This document shows, piece after piece, positions 20,341 through 32,103 of a stretch of 64,000 bases of DNA. The notes beneath the pieces are model-generated. The model made no database searches. It was not told the origin of the DNA and saw only the letters and a list, made by a program, of their open reading frames with translations. A program made the position numbers and the translations under genes. This stretch comes from Notolepis coatsorum. Lineage: Eukaryota; Chordata; Actinopteri; Aulopiformes; Paralepididae. Within the stretch, counting starts at the first letter, position 1. Every line of letters begins with the position of its first letter. Location of the stretch: positions 19,720,290 to 19,784,289 of the forward strand of contig OZ020591.1 in NCBI GenBank assembly GCA_963971535.1. Direction: 5' to 3'.

Positions 20341-23018
20341 TACAGAAACATGTAGCAGAGGACCCAGCAGCGGACGAAGAGGTCCGACACAGCGTAAAGA
20401 ACAGCTTCTACGTAGACAACTGTCTACAAAGCCTTTCAACCCAAGAAGAAGCCGAGGCTCTCCTGATTAAACTCTGCGCCTCATTGATCAAAGGCGGCTT
20501 TGATCTCAGGCAGTGGGCCAGCAGCGATCCGCAAGTACTGCGCAGCCTCTCCTCCGAGGACAAGGCAGCCAGCAGCGAGACCTGGATGGCTACAATCCCG
20601 GGAGAAGCCCAGGAGATGACCCTGGGATTGGTGTGGCGATTCAAAACAGATTCGCTTCACTACAGACACAAGCCCCTGACTACGGAGCAGGGAAGGCCGG
20701 CGGCGGCGCCGACCACCAGACGGAGTGTGTACACAACACTCGCCCGACAATATGACCCGCTAGGATGTATTCTACCGTACACCACCAGGGCAAAAATGAT
20801 TGTACGAGCATTGTGGGACAAGGACCAGGGCTGGGACGACCCCATTCCCGCACACCTTGCATCCACCTGGAGAGAGTGGGAGATGGAGCTCCACTCACTC
20901 CCAGGCGTTAATATGCGCCGAAGCTACTTCCCACCCACGGTGAGGCCAGAGACATGTAAAATGGACTTACACGTCTTCAGTGACGCCTCAGAGGTCGCAT
21001 ACGGATCAGTAGCCTACTTGCGGGCCCAAGAGAAGGGGGGAGAGATCTACACAGCATTTGTCCTCGCCCGCTCGAGAATAGCCCAACGCAAGCAACAATC
21101 TATCCCACGTCTAGAGCTCTGCGCAGCCCTAGCCGGAGCGCACCTAGCCACGCTCATCCAACGTGAGCTCACCATACCGGTGTCTAGAACAATCCTGTGG
21201 TCAGATTCCACGACGGTACTCGCCTGGATCAAATCGGACTCATGCAAGTACAAAGTCTTCGTGGGAGTCAGAGTCACCGAGATTCAAGACTTAACCGAAG
21301 AGTTAACCGGAGAAACAGAGTGGCGCTACGTTGATACAAAACAGAACCCAGCTGACGTCATCACCCGGGGGATGCCCCTGGATGACCTCACCCGTCGCGA
21401 TGTCTACAGTGACGGCCCCGCATTCCTAAGACTCCCGGAAGGACAGTGGCCCATGCCTATCCCGAGGGAAGCAAGTCCAGAGGAGGTGGAAAATAAGAAG
21501 TCTGTGTTCTGTGGATTGAGCACCGTAGCCTCCACCGACCCTAGCATAGACGATTGCACGTCCATAGAGAGTGCACAACAAAGAACATTCCTGCGGTACC
21601 ACCCGGAGTGCAAGTCCCCCGCTGATATGTCAGCAGCTAACTACGAGGAAGCAGAATTGCTTCTACTGCAGCGAGCCCAGAGAGACTCGTTCCCCGATGA
21701 ATTGGCCTGTCTACAGGGAGGAAAGCCCGTCCCATCCGACAGCAGATTAATTCATCTGGCCCCCGAGAGCGACGCTCATACCCTCATCAGAGTGGGTGGT
21801 CGCCTACGCAGAGCCCCCAATCTACCGGATGACATTAAATACCCGATCGTATTGAACAGCCGACACAAGGTCACAGAGCTGATTATAAAGAAATACGATG
21901 AGGATGTACATCACGCAGGAGCAGAAAGAGTCTTCGCGGAAATCAGACGTCGTTACTGGATCCTACAAGGAAGAGAGGCGGTACGACGCTTCCAGCGAAC
22001 ATGTCTAGACTGCCGCAAGTGGCGCGCGCAGCCCAGCATACCAAGGATGGCTGACCTTCCTCCATGTCGCCTCCGAATCGGTGACAAGCCATTCCACTCA
22101 ACGGGTATGGACTGCTTTGGCCCGCTGCACATAAAGAAAGGAAGAGGAACCGAGAAGCGGTGGGGTATTGTATTCAAATGCATGACCACCAGAGCGATAC
22201 ACATCGAGCTTCTCCCGACCATGAGCACAGACTCATTCCTTATGGCCTTCCGTAGATTCACATCACGGAAAGGAAGACCGTCTACCCTATTGTCCGATCA
22301 TGGGACAAACTTCAAAGGCGGCGAAAGAGAGCTGAGAGAGAGCTTCCAAGCTATGGGCCCAGAACTTAAGACCCACCTCGCTCCAGCACAGGTTGATTTC
22401 CAATTCAACCCCCCAAACGCACCCCACTTCGGTGGCACTTGGGAACGAGAAGTGCGCTCCATAAAGACAGCCCTGTACGCAGTACTTGGGGCCCAGACTG
22501 TGGCGGAAGAAGTCCTAATGACAGTCCTCACGGAGATTGAGGGAGTACTTAACTCGAAGCCCCTCGGATATGTCTCCAGTGATGTGGCGGATATCGACCC
22601 AGTTACCCCCAACACACTCCTGATGGGGCGGCTAGATCCTGCATTACCCCAGACAATGTACCGGCCTGAAGAAGCGAACGGCCGACGAATGTGGAGGTAC
22701 AGCCAAGTATTAGCCGACAAGTTTTGGAGCAGTTTCCTACTGCACTACCTACCGTCTCTACAGACCCGCCAGAAGTGGGTAAAGGAGAGAGACAATTTGA
22801 CAGAAGGAACAGTCGTCATGATTATTGATCAGTCACTGCCCAGAGCTGTGTGGCCGGCCGGCCGCGTAAGCAAAGTGATCACCGGTGCCGACGGCAAGGT
22901 CCGAGCAGCTGAAGTGCTCGTCCAGGGTTGCACTTACACCCGTCCCGTGGCGAGGCTCATAGAACTGCCCCGACTCCCAGACACAATCGATGATGACCAT
23001 GACCCTATAACCCTATGA
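20339..23018 (+). CDS. pol: BEL Pol, RT C-half, RNase H and integrase
   Basis: Open in the shifted frame; the in-frame ATG further left is not a real start. The RT catalytic box reads FYVDNCLQSL, with Asn at the last position of the usual YxDD. Then come a linker, RNase H (LHVFSDASEVAYGSVAYLR, then SRIAQRKQQSIPRLEL and WSDSTTVLAWI), the integrase zinc region (HHAGAERVFAEIRRRYWI...CLDCRKWRA) and the integrase catalytic core (GMDCFGPLHIKKG, LLSDHGTNFKGG, NPPNAPHFGGTWEREV). The order RT-RNase H-integrase and the exact motifs identify BEL/Pao rather than Gypsy. The stop at 23016-23018 lies about 110 bp before the 3' LTR. Confidence 0.88.
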
Positions 23019-23126
23019 CTTTGTGAAGTTGACTGACCCCTACAGCAAACCCTTATGTGTAAATAGACAACGCGATTAATCTGTCTCTGTTTAACTGATT
23101 AGGTCTGGGACCAATCAGGGGGTGGC

Positions 23127-24561
23127 TGTTGTGAAGGGCCAGATTAAACCGAATATATATATTTATTTATATATATATATTTAATTGTATTTGTATATTC
23201 TCTAATATTCCCTGATATCCCTTGTATATTCCTTGTACAATATGCATTGAATATCCATTCTAGCCTACTGAACATCCCATAATAGTCTCCATTCTACTAT
23301 TGGTCGAGACCTTGGTGCCAGGCTGCCATACCCCTCAGACCCAGTTCAAACGTACCGCTCCACATGTACGAACAAGTCCTAGTTCCGCGTAGGAATCTGG
23401 CTACCGCACCACTAATGGGACTATTTGTTCATAGTGCGTATATATACTGCGCTACTAAAGTAGGACTTTCTTTTCAGTCCAGTTTCTTACCCTCCAATAG
23501 AGTCACAGACGTAAAGCCTCCCCGCGACGCCACGTGTGGGAGTAAGGCCAAGTTCGCCTACCATCGGTATTGAGACATCGTGTATATTAATATTTGAATA
23601 GTCATATTTGGCACTATATCGTCGAGTTGGACGTAGTCTATTAAGCTAATAATAGTCTGTTAATATATAGTGCTTCGTGCGGTGAGAATACTACCGTAGT
23701 CAGTACCCCATCGTTTCGGGCAGAGAACTGGCTGCTTATCCAGGGTGGTTGACCCCACGTGAAGCTGCACCCGAGGAGCCCCAGAGCCGACGAGCGAGTG
23801 GACCTGTATACCGGATTATTCTACCGACGACAGCCCGCCTTCCCAGGCACGGATTATGCTTTGTATACTTTGATTATTCCATGGATAAAGACCCCCGACA
23901 CTGCCGTGTGTTGGAAACCCCCCCCCTGGAGAGGACGCAAGGTGAGGAGACGCTCTGCAAGACGAGGTCGCTTCACGTCTCTCCTCCGTGGACCGGATGA
24001 CGCCGGCCCACAAAGAGTCCACCTGCTTTCATCTGTGGTCCAAGGATCGCCGGTGCATTGAACGGCACTACAGTGGGTTCACCTGGGATACCCTTGGCCG
24101 GATGAGGCAGCCGGATTCTACCCCCCCCCCCCCTCCTACTCCTGTCGGCTTACAAGCGACCGGATTAACCCCCCCTAGTGTGTCCAGTATATAATCATTA
24201 AAGTATCATTGCTGTTATTCCTTAAACTATTCCAGGTCGTATATGTACCACCTGCGCCTTCAGAGATTGGACATTCTCTATTGATATACCGACGAATACT
24301 CTTGCCATAAAAGTGCATACTAATTTCCATTCATAAATGTGATTGATTTGATTAAGTGCTTGCTCTACACACCATCGCTGTGTAGAAATAAAGACCTATT
24401 TCTAATTCGTACATTTGTGTTGGATCCGTTTCATCTACGTGACAGTGTTCATCATAATATATTTATGCCGTGTACTGGGTGGCCGAATATTAAGTACAAA
24501 GGTAGTGGTAGTAAGTATCATATCTAGTAATACAGTCAGGGAATTGTACCCCTCAGTTACA
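23127..24561 (+). repeat. BEL 3' LTR
   Basis: 1435 bp, nearly identical to the 5' LTR. It is preceded by a modest purine-rich stretch (CAGGGGGTGGC) and followed by the target duplicate ATGCT. Confidence 0.92.
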
Positions 24562-24566
24562 ATGCT

Positions 24567-26110
24567 GTTTCATTTCCATCTACTTTTGTGGATGGAGATG
24601 GAACATACACAAACTCATCAGAGATTGCAAATGGTTTCAATAATTATTTTGTAAACATTGGAATTTCTTTGGCTAGAAATATTAAGAGCACAAATAACTG
24701 TCCACTTGACAAGATTCAAGGTCAGTACCCATCTATGTCTATATTTGAACCACCTACCTCGGAAGAAATACAAAATATTATTTTAAATAAAAAAAAAACT
24801 CAGCAGCAGATTATGATAATATTAAAAGTAGTCTGCTTAAAGAGGTATTACCTTCAATAATTGAGCCATTGAACCACGTTTTTTCACTCTCCCTGGAAAC
24901 AGGCGTTGTTCCAGAAGACTTGAAAGTGGCAAAAGTTATACCTCTGTTTAAATCTGGTGACTCATCCTTATTTTCCAATTACCGTCCAATTTCGTTATTA
25001 CCGTCCATGTCTAAAATATTGGAGAAGCTGGTTTATACCAGAATTTTTAAACATCTTAATGACAATAATATATTATATGAACATCAATACGGTTTCAGAC
25101 AAAAACACTCTACGTACATGGCTCTCTTACAGTTTATAGATAGAATCACAGATGCACTAGACAATAAGCAATTTTCAATTGGTATATTTCTGGATCTATC
25201 CAAAGCATTTGATACTGTGGACCATAAAATACTTATATCAAAGCTTCAGAGGTATGGTTTGGCTGGCGACATGATTAAATAGCTATCAGTGACTATCTTT
25301 ATAATAGGGAACAGTTTGTTTCCATAAATGGCGATGACTCTGACAGGGCAAAGCTAGTCTGTGGGGTTCCTCAGGGCTCTATACTTGGCCCCCTTTTATT
25401 TTTGATTTATATAAATGATTTTGCTTGGGTATCTCCTAGAGTATTCTCGATCTTGTTAGCTGATGACACCAACATTATAATGTCACATGAGCATTTTGCA
25501 GTATTAATTAGGGAAGCAAATGATGGTTTATCTTGTGTCTCAGATTGGTTCCAGACTAATAAGCTATCGTTAAATGTAGAAAAATCTAATTTTATTGTAT
25601 TTTGTAATAAAGGTAAAAGTTATTCGAAAAAGGAGGCAAAGTTATTAATCAGTAACACCAAAATCAAACAAGTAACTTCAACAACGTTTTTAGGGATCCT
25701 AGTTGATGATAAACTCAATTGGAAAAAACACATTGATCATGTTTGTAAAAAAGCAATGAAGTCAGTAGGTATAATTAGGAAGGTGTGTTCATTGATAAAT
25801 AGAAGTTGTTTTTTAATCCTGTATTATAGTCTTATCTTTCCTTGCATATCTTATTGTAACATAATATGGGCTAGCACTCATTCATCTCATCTTCAAAAAA
25901 TTATTTTACTTCAAAAAAGATTTGTTAGACTGGCAACCCTCTCAGATCGATTTGAACCATCTGCTCCTCTTTTCAAGAAACTAAACATTCTGACTGTGTC
26001 TGAGGTTAATTTTTTACAGATATGTATATTTGTGTACAAATGCATTCATGATCACAATCTACCAAATGGTTTTAATAGTTTTTTTTCTTTTAACAATTGT
26101 GTGTATTGAG
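24567..26110 (+). pseudogene. LINE A ORF2, reverse transcriptase (part 3)
   Basis: It restores the frame broken at 15452 (KKRHA | VSFPSTFVDGDG). RT motifs in order: VIPLFKSGDSSLFSNYRPIS, YGFRQKHST, GIFLDLSKAFDTVDHKIL, CGVPQGSILGPLLFLIYIND and a LADDTNI box (where F/YADD is usual). Then thumb and C-terminal parts follow (TFLGILVDDKLNWKKHID, FPCISYCNIIW, LQKRFVRLAT). Damage: a frameshift in the A run at 24788-24797, a stop plus 2-bp shift at about 25280-25290. Motifs place it in the CR1/L2 (Jockey-like) group. The copy cannot encode a working enzyme. Confidence 0.85.
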
Positions 26111-26222
26111 CCATACTGTATTGTACCCATTCTGCAATCTGTTCAATATTGATCGATTGAACATTTTATTAACAGATTGCAGAATGGTACAATACAGTAC
26201 AGCTCAATACACACAATTGTTA
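26091..26222. repeat. Inverted pair of LINE B 3' ends (hairpin)
   Basis: 26091-26143 and 26171-26222 are near-perfect inverted copies of the LINE B terminal sequence (AACAATTGTGTGTATTGAG ... CATTCTGCAATCTGTT) around a 27-bp spacer. The left arm directly follows the end of LINE A ORF2; the right arm continues into a minus-strand LINE B tail. Confidence 0.8.
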
Positions 26223-26490
26223 AGGGGATGCAGACCAAAGAAATACTTTCGTCTTGTTTACATCAGGGTCCCCCATTTTCAATTAATCATAACATATATG
26301 ACACACATGACATACAGATAGACAATACTGCTACATCTATACATTTATGACATACCAGATTTACAAATACAGTATTGTTTGTGATACAAAAATAGTCAAG
26401 AAATTGGAGGAGGTGGGGTGGGGGGACTGTACATTGGAGGTGGTTGGGTAGGCGGGGAGGGGGGGTAACTGTACATTGGATTATCAACGA
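26169..26490 (-). repeat. LINE B 3' UTR fragment
   Basis: On the minus strand it matches the 3' UTR of the LINE B copy at 61740-62260: CCTCCAATGTACAGT-type segments, then CATACCAGATTT.CAAATACAGTA, then the GATGTAAACAAGACGAAAGT block and the terminal CTGTTAATAAA-like end. It is 5' truncated. Confidence 0.8.
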
Positions 26491-26569
26491 AACCTTACTA
26501 GGTCCCAAGAAGAGGGTCTTGTGTATTAAATCAAGTTTTTATTCATTCATTCACTCTGGATCTGGTAAA

Positions 26570-26740
26570 TCCAGTAGCAATACACACAATTGTTAAGGGG
26601 ATGCAGACCAGAGAAAGATGTTTGTCTTGTTTACATCATCAGGGTCCCCCATTTTCAATTCATAGTGACATTTATGACATACACAACATACATGACATCA
26701 TGACATTTATGACATAGGGACATACATGACTTACAGGTAT
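26570..26740 (-). repeat. Second LINE B 3' end fragment
   Basis: AATACACACAATTGTTAAGG (26579) through CAGGGTCCCCCATTTTCAATT repeats the LINE B tail in the same orientation as the previous entry, followed by tandem-like GACATACATGACAT motifs. Confidence 0.7.
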
Positions 26741-27654
26741 AACATGCAACTAGCACTCTCAAAGCTGACGGTAGGCTACTCTGTTCACATTTCCAAAATG
26801 TGTAATAGTGGCAAATGTCGGTACAGACTATTGAATAAAGTTTGAGGAATGGTAACCCATTAAATCCTACTTTTCAAGGACTTTCCAGTGAATCATAGTG
26901 TCCTTTTTTTCATTTTCCCAGATGCACCATGCACCAAGGATCCAGCTGATTACTGCCAATCTGGAGGATTGTTCCTTATCTGCTCTTCACTTGTGCCACT
27001 GATTCATTGACCTTTTGTGGTGTGGTATGTTTTGATTTTTACTTAGTAATACACTGTATAGTTGGGATTCTGAATTAAACAGTATAATGTTCACATATAT
27101 TATGGAGCCCCCAGGGGTCGGGAGAATATTGTGGAAAACAATATAAAACTGAAATGGTAAAGCTAAAAAACTGTAGACCTGACCACAACCCCCTCGGTTC
27201 AACAGCACAATATGTTGCTTTCTCCGCTTTTAAAAATTGAAATCATCTGATGACATTGAAGGTATAGTTCAGAATTGTGGACATAAAGTTTAATTGACTA
27301 CTTGGCCATTATGTTATGTTCAATGGACTGCACTTATATAGAAATAGCGCTTTTATCCAAAGCGTGTATGGCCTCTCATTCACCTATTCTTCACACACAT
27401 TCACACACCAATGGTGGCAGCTGCCATGCATATTGATCCATAAATAGTGTTTAGATTGTACTTCTATATGTTTTTAACTTTACATACTGTATTTAAACAT
27501 TACATTTGAACAAACTGCAAGCTAAAGTTTTAAATCATTTGAATCTGTTTTATACAGCACACTTGCTTCCAAAATAAAGCAGTTTTACAATCCTGAGCGT
27601 TTGTTAACACTTGAAGCTTTTTGTTTCTAACAATCTGTACAATAAAAGTGTCTG
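26741..27654. other. Intergenic, one common fish repeat
   Basis: No gene seen. At about 27308-27425 there is a segment (TGGACTGCACTTATATAGAAAT...AAAGCG...TTCACACACCAATGGTGGCA) that matches a frequent teleost interspersed repeat. The rest is unrecognised AT-rich DNA. Confidence 0.45.
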
Positions 27655-29045
27655 TCTGCTTAACTTTTAGTGGTGCCACTTTATTGAAGGAGTTTGATTG
27701 TAACAATTTAGGAAAAATCTGTAAAATAACAATGTTTCTCTGCTGAGTTTTTAGTGACATAACTTTATTGAAGGGGTTTGATTGTAATAAGTTAGGAAAA
27801 ACCGGCCAAATAACAGTGTTTCACTGTGTTTCATCGTAATAATTTTGGAAAAACGTGTGGAATAACAGTGTTTCACTGCTCACTTTATTGAAGGAGTTTG
27901 ATTGTAACAATTGAGGAAAAACCTGTGAAATAACAGTGTTTCACTGCTGAACTTTAAGTTCTGTCACTTTATTGAAGGAGTTTGATCGTAATAATTTAGG
28001 AAAAACCTGTGAAATAACAGTGTTTCATTGCTGAACTTTGAGTTCTGTCACTTAATTGAAGGAGTTTGATTGTAATAATTATGGGAAAACATGTAAAATA
28101 ACAGTGTTTCACTGCTGAACTTTATGTTCTGTCACTTTATTGAAGGAGTTTGATCGTAATAATTTAGGAAAAACCTGTGAAATAACAGTGTTTCACTGCT
28201 GAACTTTAAGTTCTGTCACTTTATTGAAGGAGTTTGATCGTAATAATTTAGGAAAAACCTGTGAAATAACAGTGTTTCACTGCTGAACTTTGAGTTCTGT
28301 CACTTAATTGAAGGAGTTTGATTGTAATAATTATGGGAAAACATGTAAAATAACAGTGTTTCACTGCTGAACTTTAAGTTCTGTCACTTTATTGAAGGAG
28401 TTTGATCGTAATAATTTAGGAAAAACCTGTGAAATAACAGTGTTTCACTGCTGAACTTTGAGTTCTGTCACTTAATTGAAGGAGTTTGATTGTAATAATT
28501 CTGGGAAAACATGTAAAATAACAGTGTTTCACTGCTGAACTTTAAGTTCTGTCACTTTATTGAAGGAGTTTGATCGCAATAATTTAGGAAAAACCTGTGA
28601 AATAACAGTGTTTCACTGCTGAACTTTGAGTTCTGTCACTTAATTGAAGGAGTTTGATTGTAATAATTCTGGGAAAACATGTAAAATAACAGTGTTTCAC
28701 TGCTGAACTTTAAGTTCTGTCACTTTATTGAATGAGTTTGATCATAATAATTTAGGAAAAACCTGTGAAATAACAGTGTTTCACTGCTGAACTTTAAGTT
28801 CTGTCACTTTATTGAAGGAGTTTGATCGTAATAATTTAGGAAAGATCTGTGAAATAACAGTGTTTCACTGCTGAACTTTGAGTTATGTCACTTAATTGAA
28901 GGAGTTTCAGCGTAAATGTAGGGAAAACTTGTGAAATAACAGTGTTTCACTGCTGAACTTTAACTTCTGTCACTTTATTGAAGGTGTTTGATCATAATAA
29001 TGTAGGAAAAAACCTGTAAAATAACAGTGTTTCACTGCTGAACCT
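27655..29045. repeat. 84-bp satellite array with two alternating monomer types
   Basis: About 16 units of 84 bp ending GTTTCACTGCTGAAC. Type A has CACTTTATTGAAGG, GATCGTAATAATTTAGG and CCTGTGAAATAACAG. Type B has CACTTAATTGAAGG, GATTGTAATAATT.TGGG and CATGTAAAATAACAG. From about 27952 the order is A B A A B A B A B A A B-like A. The first four units (27655-27950) and the last are the most diverged. Confidence 0.88.
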
Positions 29046-29222
29046 AACCTGTCAATTATCAGTAGTTCTCTGCAAAAATAATAAACAGAATTATCTGTAA
29101 ATGTATTGCTTTTCCACTTTATTTTAATTGGGGTATTTCAATGTAATTTTACAGTAAATCTCTGGCCGCCAAGCTGCCAGACATTTACTGTTTTTTTACC
29201 GATTTTTTTTCTTACAGTGCAC
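29046..29222. repeat. Possible transposon terminus beside the satellite
   Basis: TTTACAGTAAATCTCTGGC...GCTGCCAGACATTTACTGTT followed by TTTCTTACAGTG is an internal palindrome and end sequence that I recognise as frequent in fish nonautonomous DNA transposons (read from the other strand it begins CACTGTAAGAAAA). The satellite may be an expansion inside such an element; the opposite end was not found. Confidence 0.4.
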
Positions 29223-29654
29223 CGCAGACTTTGGTGAGTGCAATGTGTTCACTGATGTGAATGCAAATGAATGGAAACTCAAGTTGATCAACGGATTTTG
29301 ACTGTACGAATCTGCCAGGGAATCTCATCAATACTAATCAAACAATATAAATATAGTCCTTTCATGCACAATTGATATCCTAATTATTCTAACGTTGCAA
29401 TGCACGATTGATATCTTAAACAACGTTGCAAGACGTTATAATGAAACGCTCCAGCGACATCAAGGCTGTTCCTTCAACCTAAGCGGCGATATAATTAGGC
29501 ACGGCGCATTTCTTATTATGTCGGGACTCTAGACAACATTTGTGTTTGTGTCAGATTTGTGTTTGTATCTAGACCACATTGCTTAGCAGAGTTCAGTGAT
29601 GTGAATGGAAACTGTCAAGTTGATCAACCGATTTTGAGTATCTGTAAGGGCATG
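29223..29654. other. Noncoding, with an internal 45-bp duplication
   Basis: GATGTGAATG...GGAAACT.CAAGTTGATCAAC.GATTTTGA occurs at about 29253-29303 and again at 29598-29640. No gene or RNA is seen. Confidence 0.45.
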
Positions 29655-30208
29655 GGAGCAATCTTTTGTTTTAAGTAACTAAATAGTTACTTTTCACAGT
29701 AACGCATTACTTTGGGGTGTAAGTAACTAGTAAAGTAACGGAGTTACTTTTGAAATGAAGTTTGATTGATTGATTGATTGAAAAGTTTATTAACAGATTG
29801 CAGAATGGGTACAGTACAGTACAGCTCGATACATACAATTGTTAAGAGGATGCAGACCTGAGAAAGACTTTCGTCTTGTTTCCATCAGGGTCCCCCATTT
29901 TCAATTCATCATATGACACACATGACATACAGATAGACAGTACTGCTACATCTATACATTTATGACATACCAGATTTTCAAATACAGTACTGTTTGTGAT
30001 ACTAAAAAAATCCAGAAGAAGAGTATATACATTTGACATATAAACTGTGCATTGGGGGAGGTTGGGTAGGTGGGGTGGGGCTGTACATTGGAGGTGGGGG
30101 GGGGGACACTGTACATTGGAATACTGACATACATTTGACATGTACAAGTACAAGTAACTAGTAAAGTAACTGAGTTACTATTTTTCAGTAACTAGCACAA
30201 CACTGGCT
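29655..30208. repeat. AGTAACT-rich fish repeat split by a LINE B tail
   Basis: Both flanks contain AGTAACTAGTAAAGTAAC followed by GAGTTACT, and the right end is CAGTAACTAGCACAACACTGG, the end of a very common teleost element. Between them (about 29761-30140) lies a minus-strand LINE B 3' UTR with its tail microsatellite (GATT)n at 29764. Confidence 0.6.
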
Positions 30209-31590
30209 ATTAGCGCTGAGCTAGCTAGCATCTGCTAACGGCTAATAATAACTGGAAATACGATAGTTAGCTGTAGTCCGCTAATCACTGACGTTTACTA
30301 AACATCTAATTAGCTAACTACTCAAACTCACACTCTCTGGTGGAATAATGTCCGCGAAATAGGCAACTTTACATCCGTGGTCAAAATGTCCGTGACCTTC
30401 ACGTTGGATGCATTTCTCTTTCTCTGAACAAGTCTGTACAAGTTCGTGACGCACGATAACTAAACACGTCCACCTCGGCCCAGTAGATGGCAGCACTGTC
30501 ACACAACATGAGATGCCATCAGCAGGCAGACAGTGTAAGTATGTGGAAAATAATAACTGAACTCCCACATAGTAAACAGGTCTAATGAACTTAGAGGGGG
30601 AAATCTTAGGTCGATTTCTACTTAACTGCAGACCCTTCAGCACACCCCCTCTAGAAAAACGAAGCACAAAAACATAATTCATAATGGTATAATGGGATCT
30701 AGACTGAGGAGAGCTGGCATTTCTTTGCGAGGGCTTGGCCATGCAGGTTATCCAGTTAACTGAAGACTTCAGTGGTCGATGTTGAAAGACGAACACATCA
30801 CATTGGACCTGGACTTTAATTTAAAAAAAGAAATGGACTTCCATAATGTTATTACCGTCTATATTGTATGTTGTATGTATCAATGTTGTAGAATGTGGCA
30901 GCAATATTATCATTTATTGATAATTGTTCCACGGTAACTATTAGGGATTGGAAATGTAGGAGCCAGAATAGTGATTTTGTGTTCATGAAGTAATATTAAT
31001 TTATTCTCATTTACATTATTTAATTGAAATATTTCAGAAATCGGTCAAAATAGAGAAATGGCATTTTTAAGTGCTTTGAACTATTGTATATTCGATCCCG
31101 TTCTATACGGTCAGCCGGAGCCATCTAGATGTCTATGATTCATCTACCTACGTTGGAATTGCAATGACGATCGAATATCACCAGGTGTCAGTTTCGCCTA
31201 CCTTTGAACTGGAATGGCTTGGTGTCGATACACGTTTTCCTTTCTTTTCTTTTTTTGGTAAGGGCTCCTCCTGCTTGAACAGAGATTCACAGCGATCGCC
31301 TCAAAATGCTGTTGCCGAAGCATATTTCCCATTGAAACGTACACTGGTAATCGTGATGACGATTAAAAATACTGGATTATTCCGGAAATGGGGCACTGTT
31401 TAGCGTGCAGCGTGTAACAAACTGCAGTGTGTAGAAATTAGCTGATTAGTCTGTAACTGAACAATGCCTGTAAAATGAACCATACTATTGTCTCCATAGC
31501 TATAATACAGAACACACATTGGGTCTGCAAACATAGCTAACATGGTCATTAACGCTGGCCCCAAACAGTGCAGATGGCGATAGCTGCTGG
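30209..31590. other. Unassigned sequence without a supported gene
   Basis: No recognisable protein domain or RNA. An open frame on the minus strand at 30314-30796 (160 codons) has no familiar motif and is probably chance. A CTCF-like motif lies at 30480-30494. Confidence 0.45.
30480..30494 (+). promoter_or_regulatory. CTCF-like motif
   Basis: CCAGTAGATGGCAGC fits the vertebrate CTCF core CCASYAGRKGGCRS at every position. Motif match only. Confidence 0.35.
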
Positions 31591-31599
31591 CCGTGAATG

Positions 31600-31812
31600 A
31601 GTTAATTATCTTTGTATAACTGCAGCAGCATCCAGTCAGTTCTACTCGTTGGATCAATGTCGGGCCCCAGGGATGCTGGAGGCGGTTTCAGGGGCTCAAT
31701 TTGTAGACAAACAACAAATGGTCCAAAATGCTGCAGCCAGGCTACTCACAAGGTCAAAAAAATCACTCCCATTCTGGCATCCCTGCACTGGCTCCCGGTA
31801 CACTATAGAATT
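31600..31812 (+). pseudogene. Rex1/L2-like LINE ORF2 C-terminus, left part
   Basis: Reads LDQCRAPGML..., then VQNAAARLLTRSKKS, LASLHWLPVHYRI, the typical end of RT proteins of Rex1/L2-like LINEs. It is broken at about 31815 by the 5.5-kb insertion and resumes at 37281 with NFKVLTFTFRALH. Confidence 0.75.
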
Positions 31813-32103
31813 AACGTTAGGTTATGACTATAACCAAGTTCTGTTAGTATAGCGACGCTCGGCATCGCTCTCTGCACTATCTCGCATATGTGCACGCTCA
31901 CTGAATAAAGACCACAATGTACCTTTAATCCCAATATTCGTCTGACCACACCCCTATCAGCTTACCCATATAAGCAGGGGTGGGGCCACCCACTCGCCTC
32001 CTTCCCAAGCTTTCGCCACAAGGCGAGGTCAAAGGCTGCAGCGGCGTCGGATGCCGAGCGTCGCTATACTAACAGAACTTGGTTATAGTCATAACCTAAC
32101 GTT
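31813..32103. mobile_element. 291-bp unit with 55-bp inverted ends at the left edge
   Basis: AACGTTAGGTTATGACTATA at 31813 is mirrored by TATAGTCATAACCTAACGTT ending at 32103, and the symmetry continues inward for about 55 bp through CTGTTAGTATAGCGACGCTC. Its middle repeats the terminal sequence of the large element. It is either a small derivative inserted at the end or a rearranged terminus. Confidence 0.6.

Larger units (their letters stand above)
15453..24561 (+). mobile_element. BEL/Pao LTR retrotransposon
   Basis: A 9109-bp element with LTRs at 15453-16885 and 23127-24561, flanked by a perfect 5-bp duplication ATGCT (15448-15452 and 24562-24566). The LTRs start TGTTGTGAAGGGC and end CAGTTACA. 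I saw about four substitutions plus length changes in a C run, so it is young. It has a PBS complementary to tRNA-Tyr, a long gag-pol frame of BEL/Pao type (no envelope), one stop codon and one frameshifting deletion in RT. Confidence 0.93.

Noticed and set aside
27655-29045. CRISPR array
   Set aside because: Direct repeats without unique spacers, an 84-bp satellite period and a vertebrate genome.
30314-30796. 160-codon minus-strand frame
   Set aside because: No recognisable motif or neighbour, and composition matches surrounding noncoding DNA.
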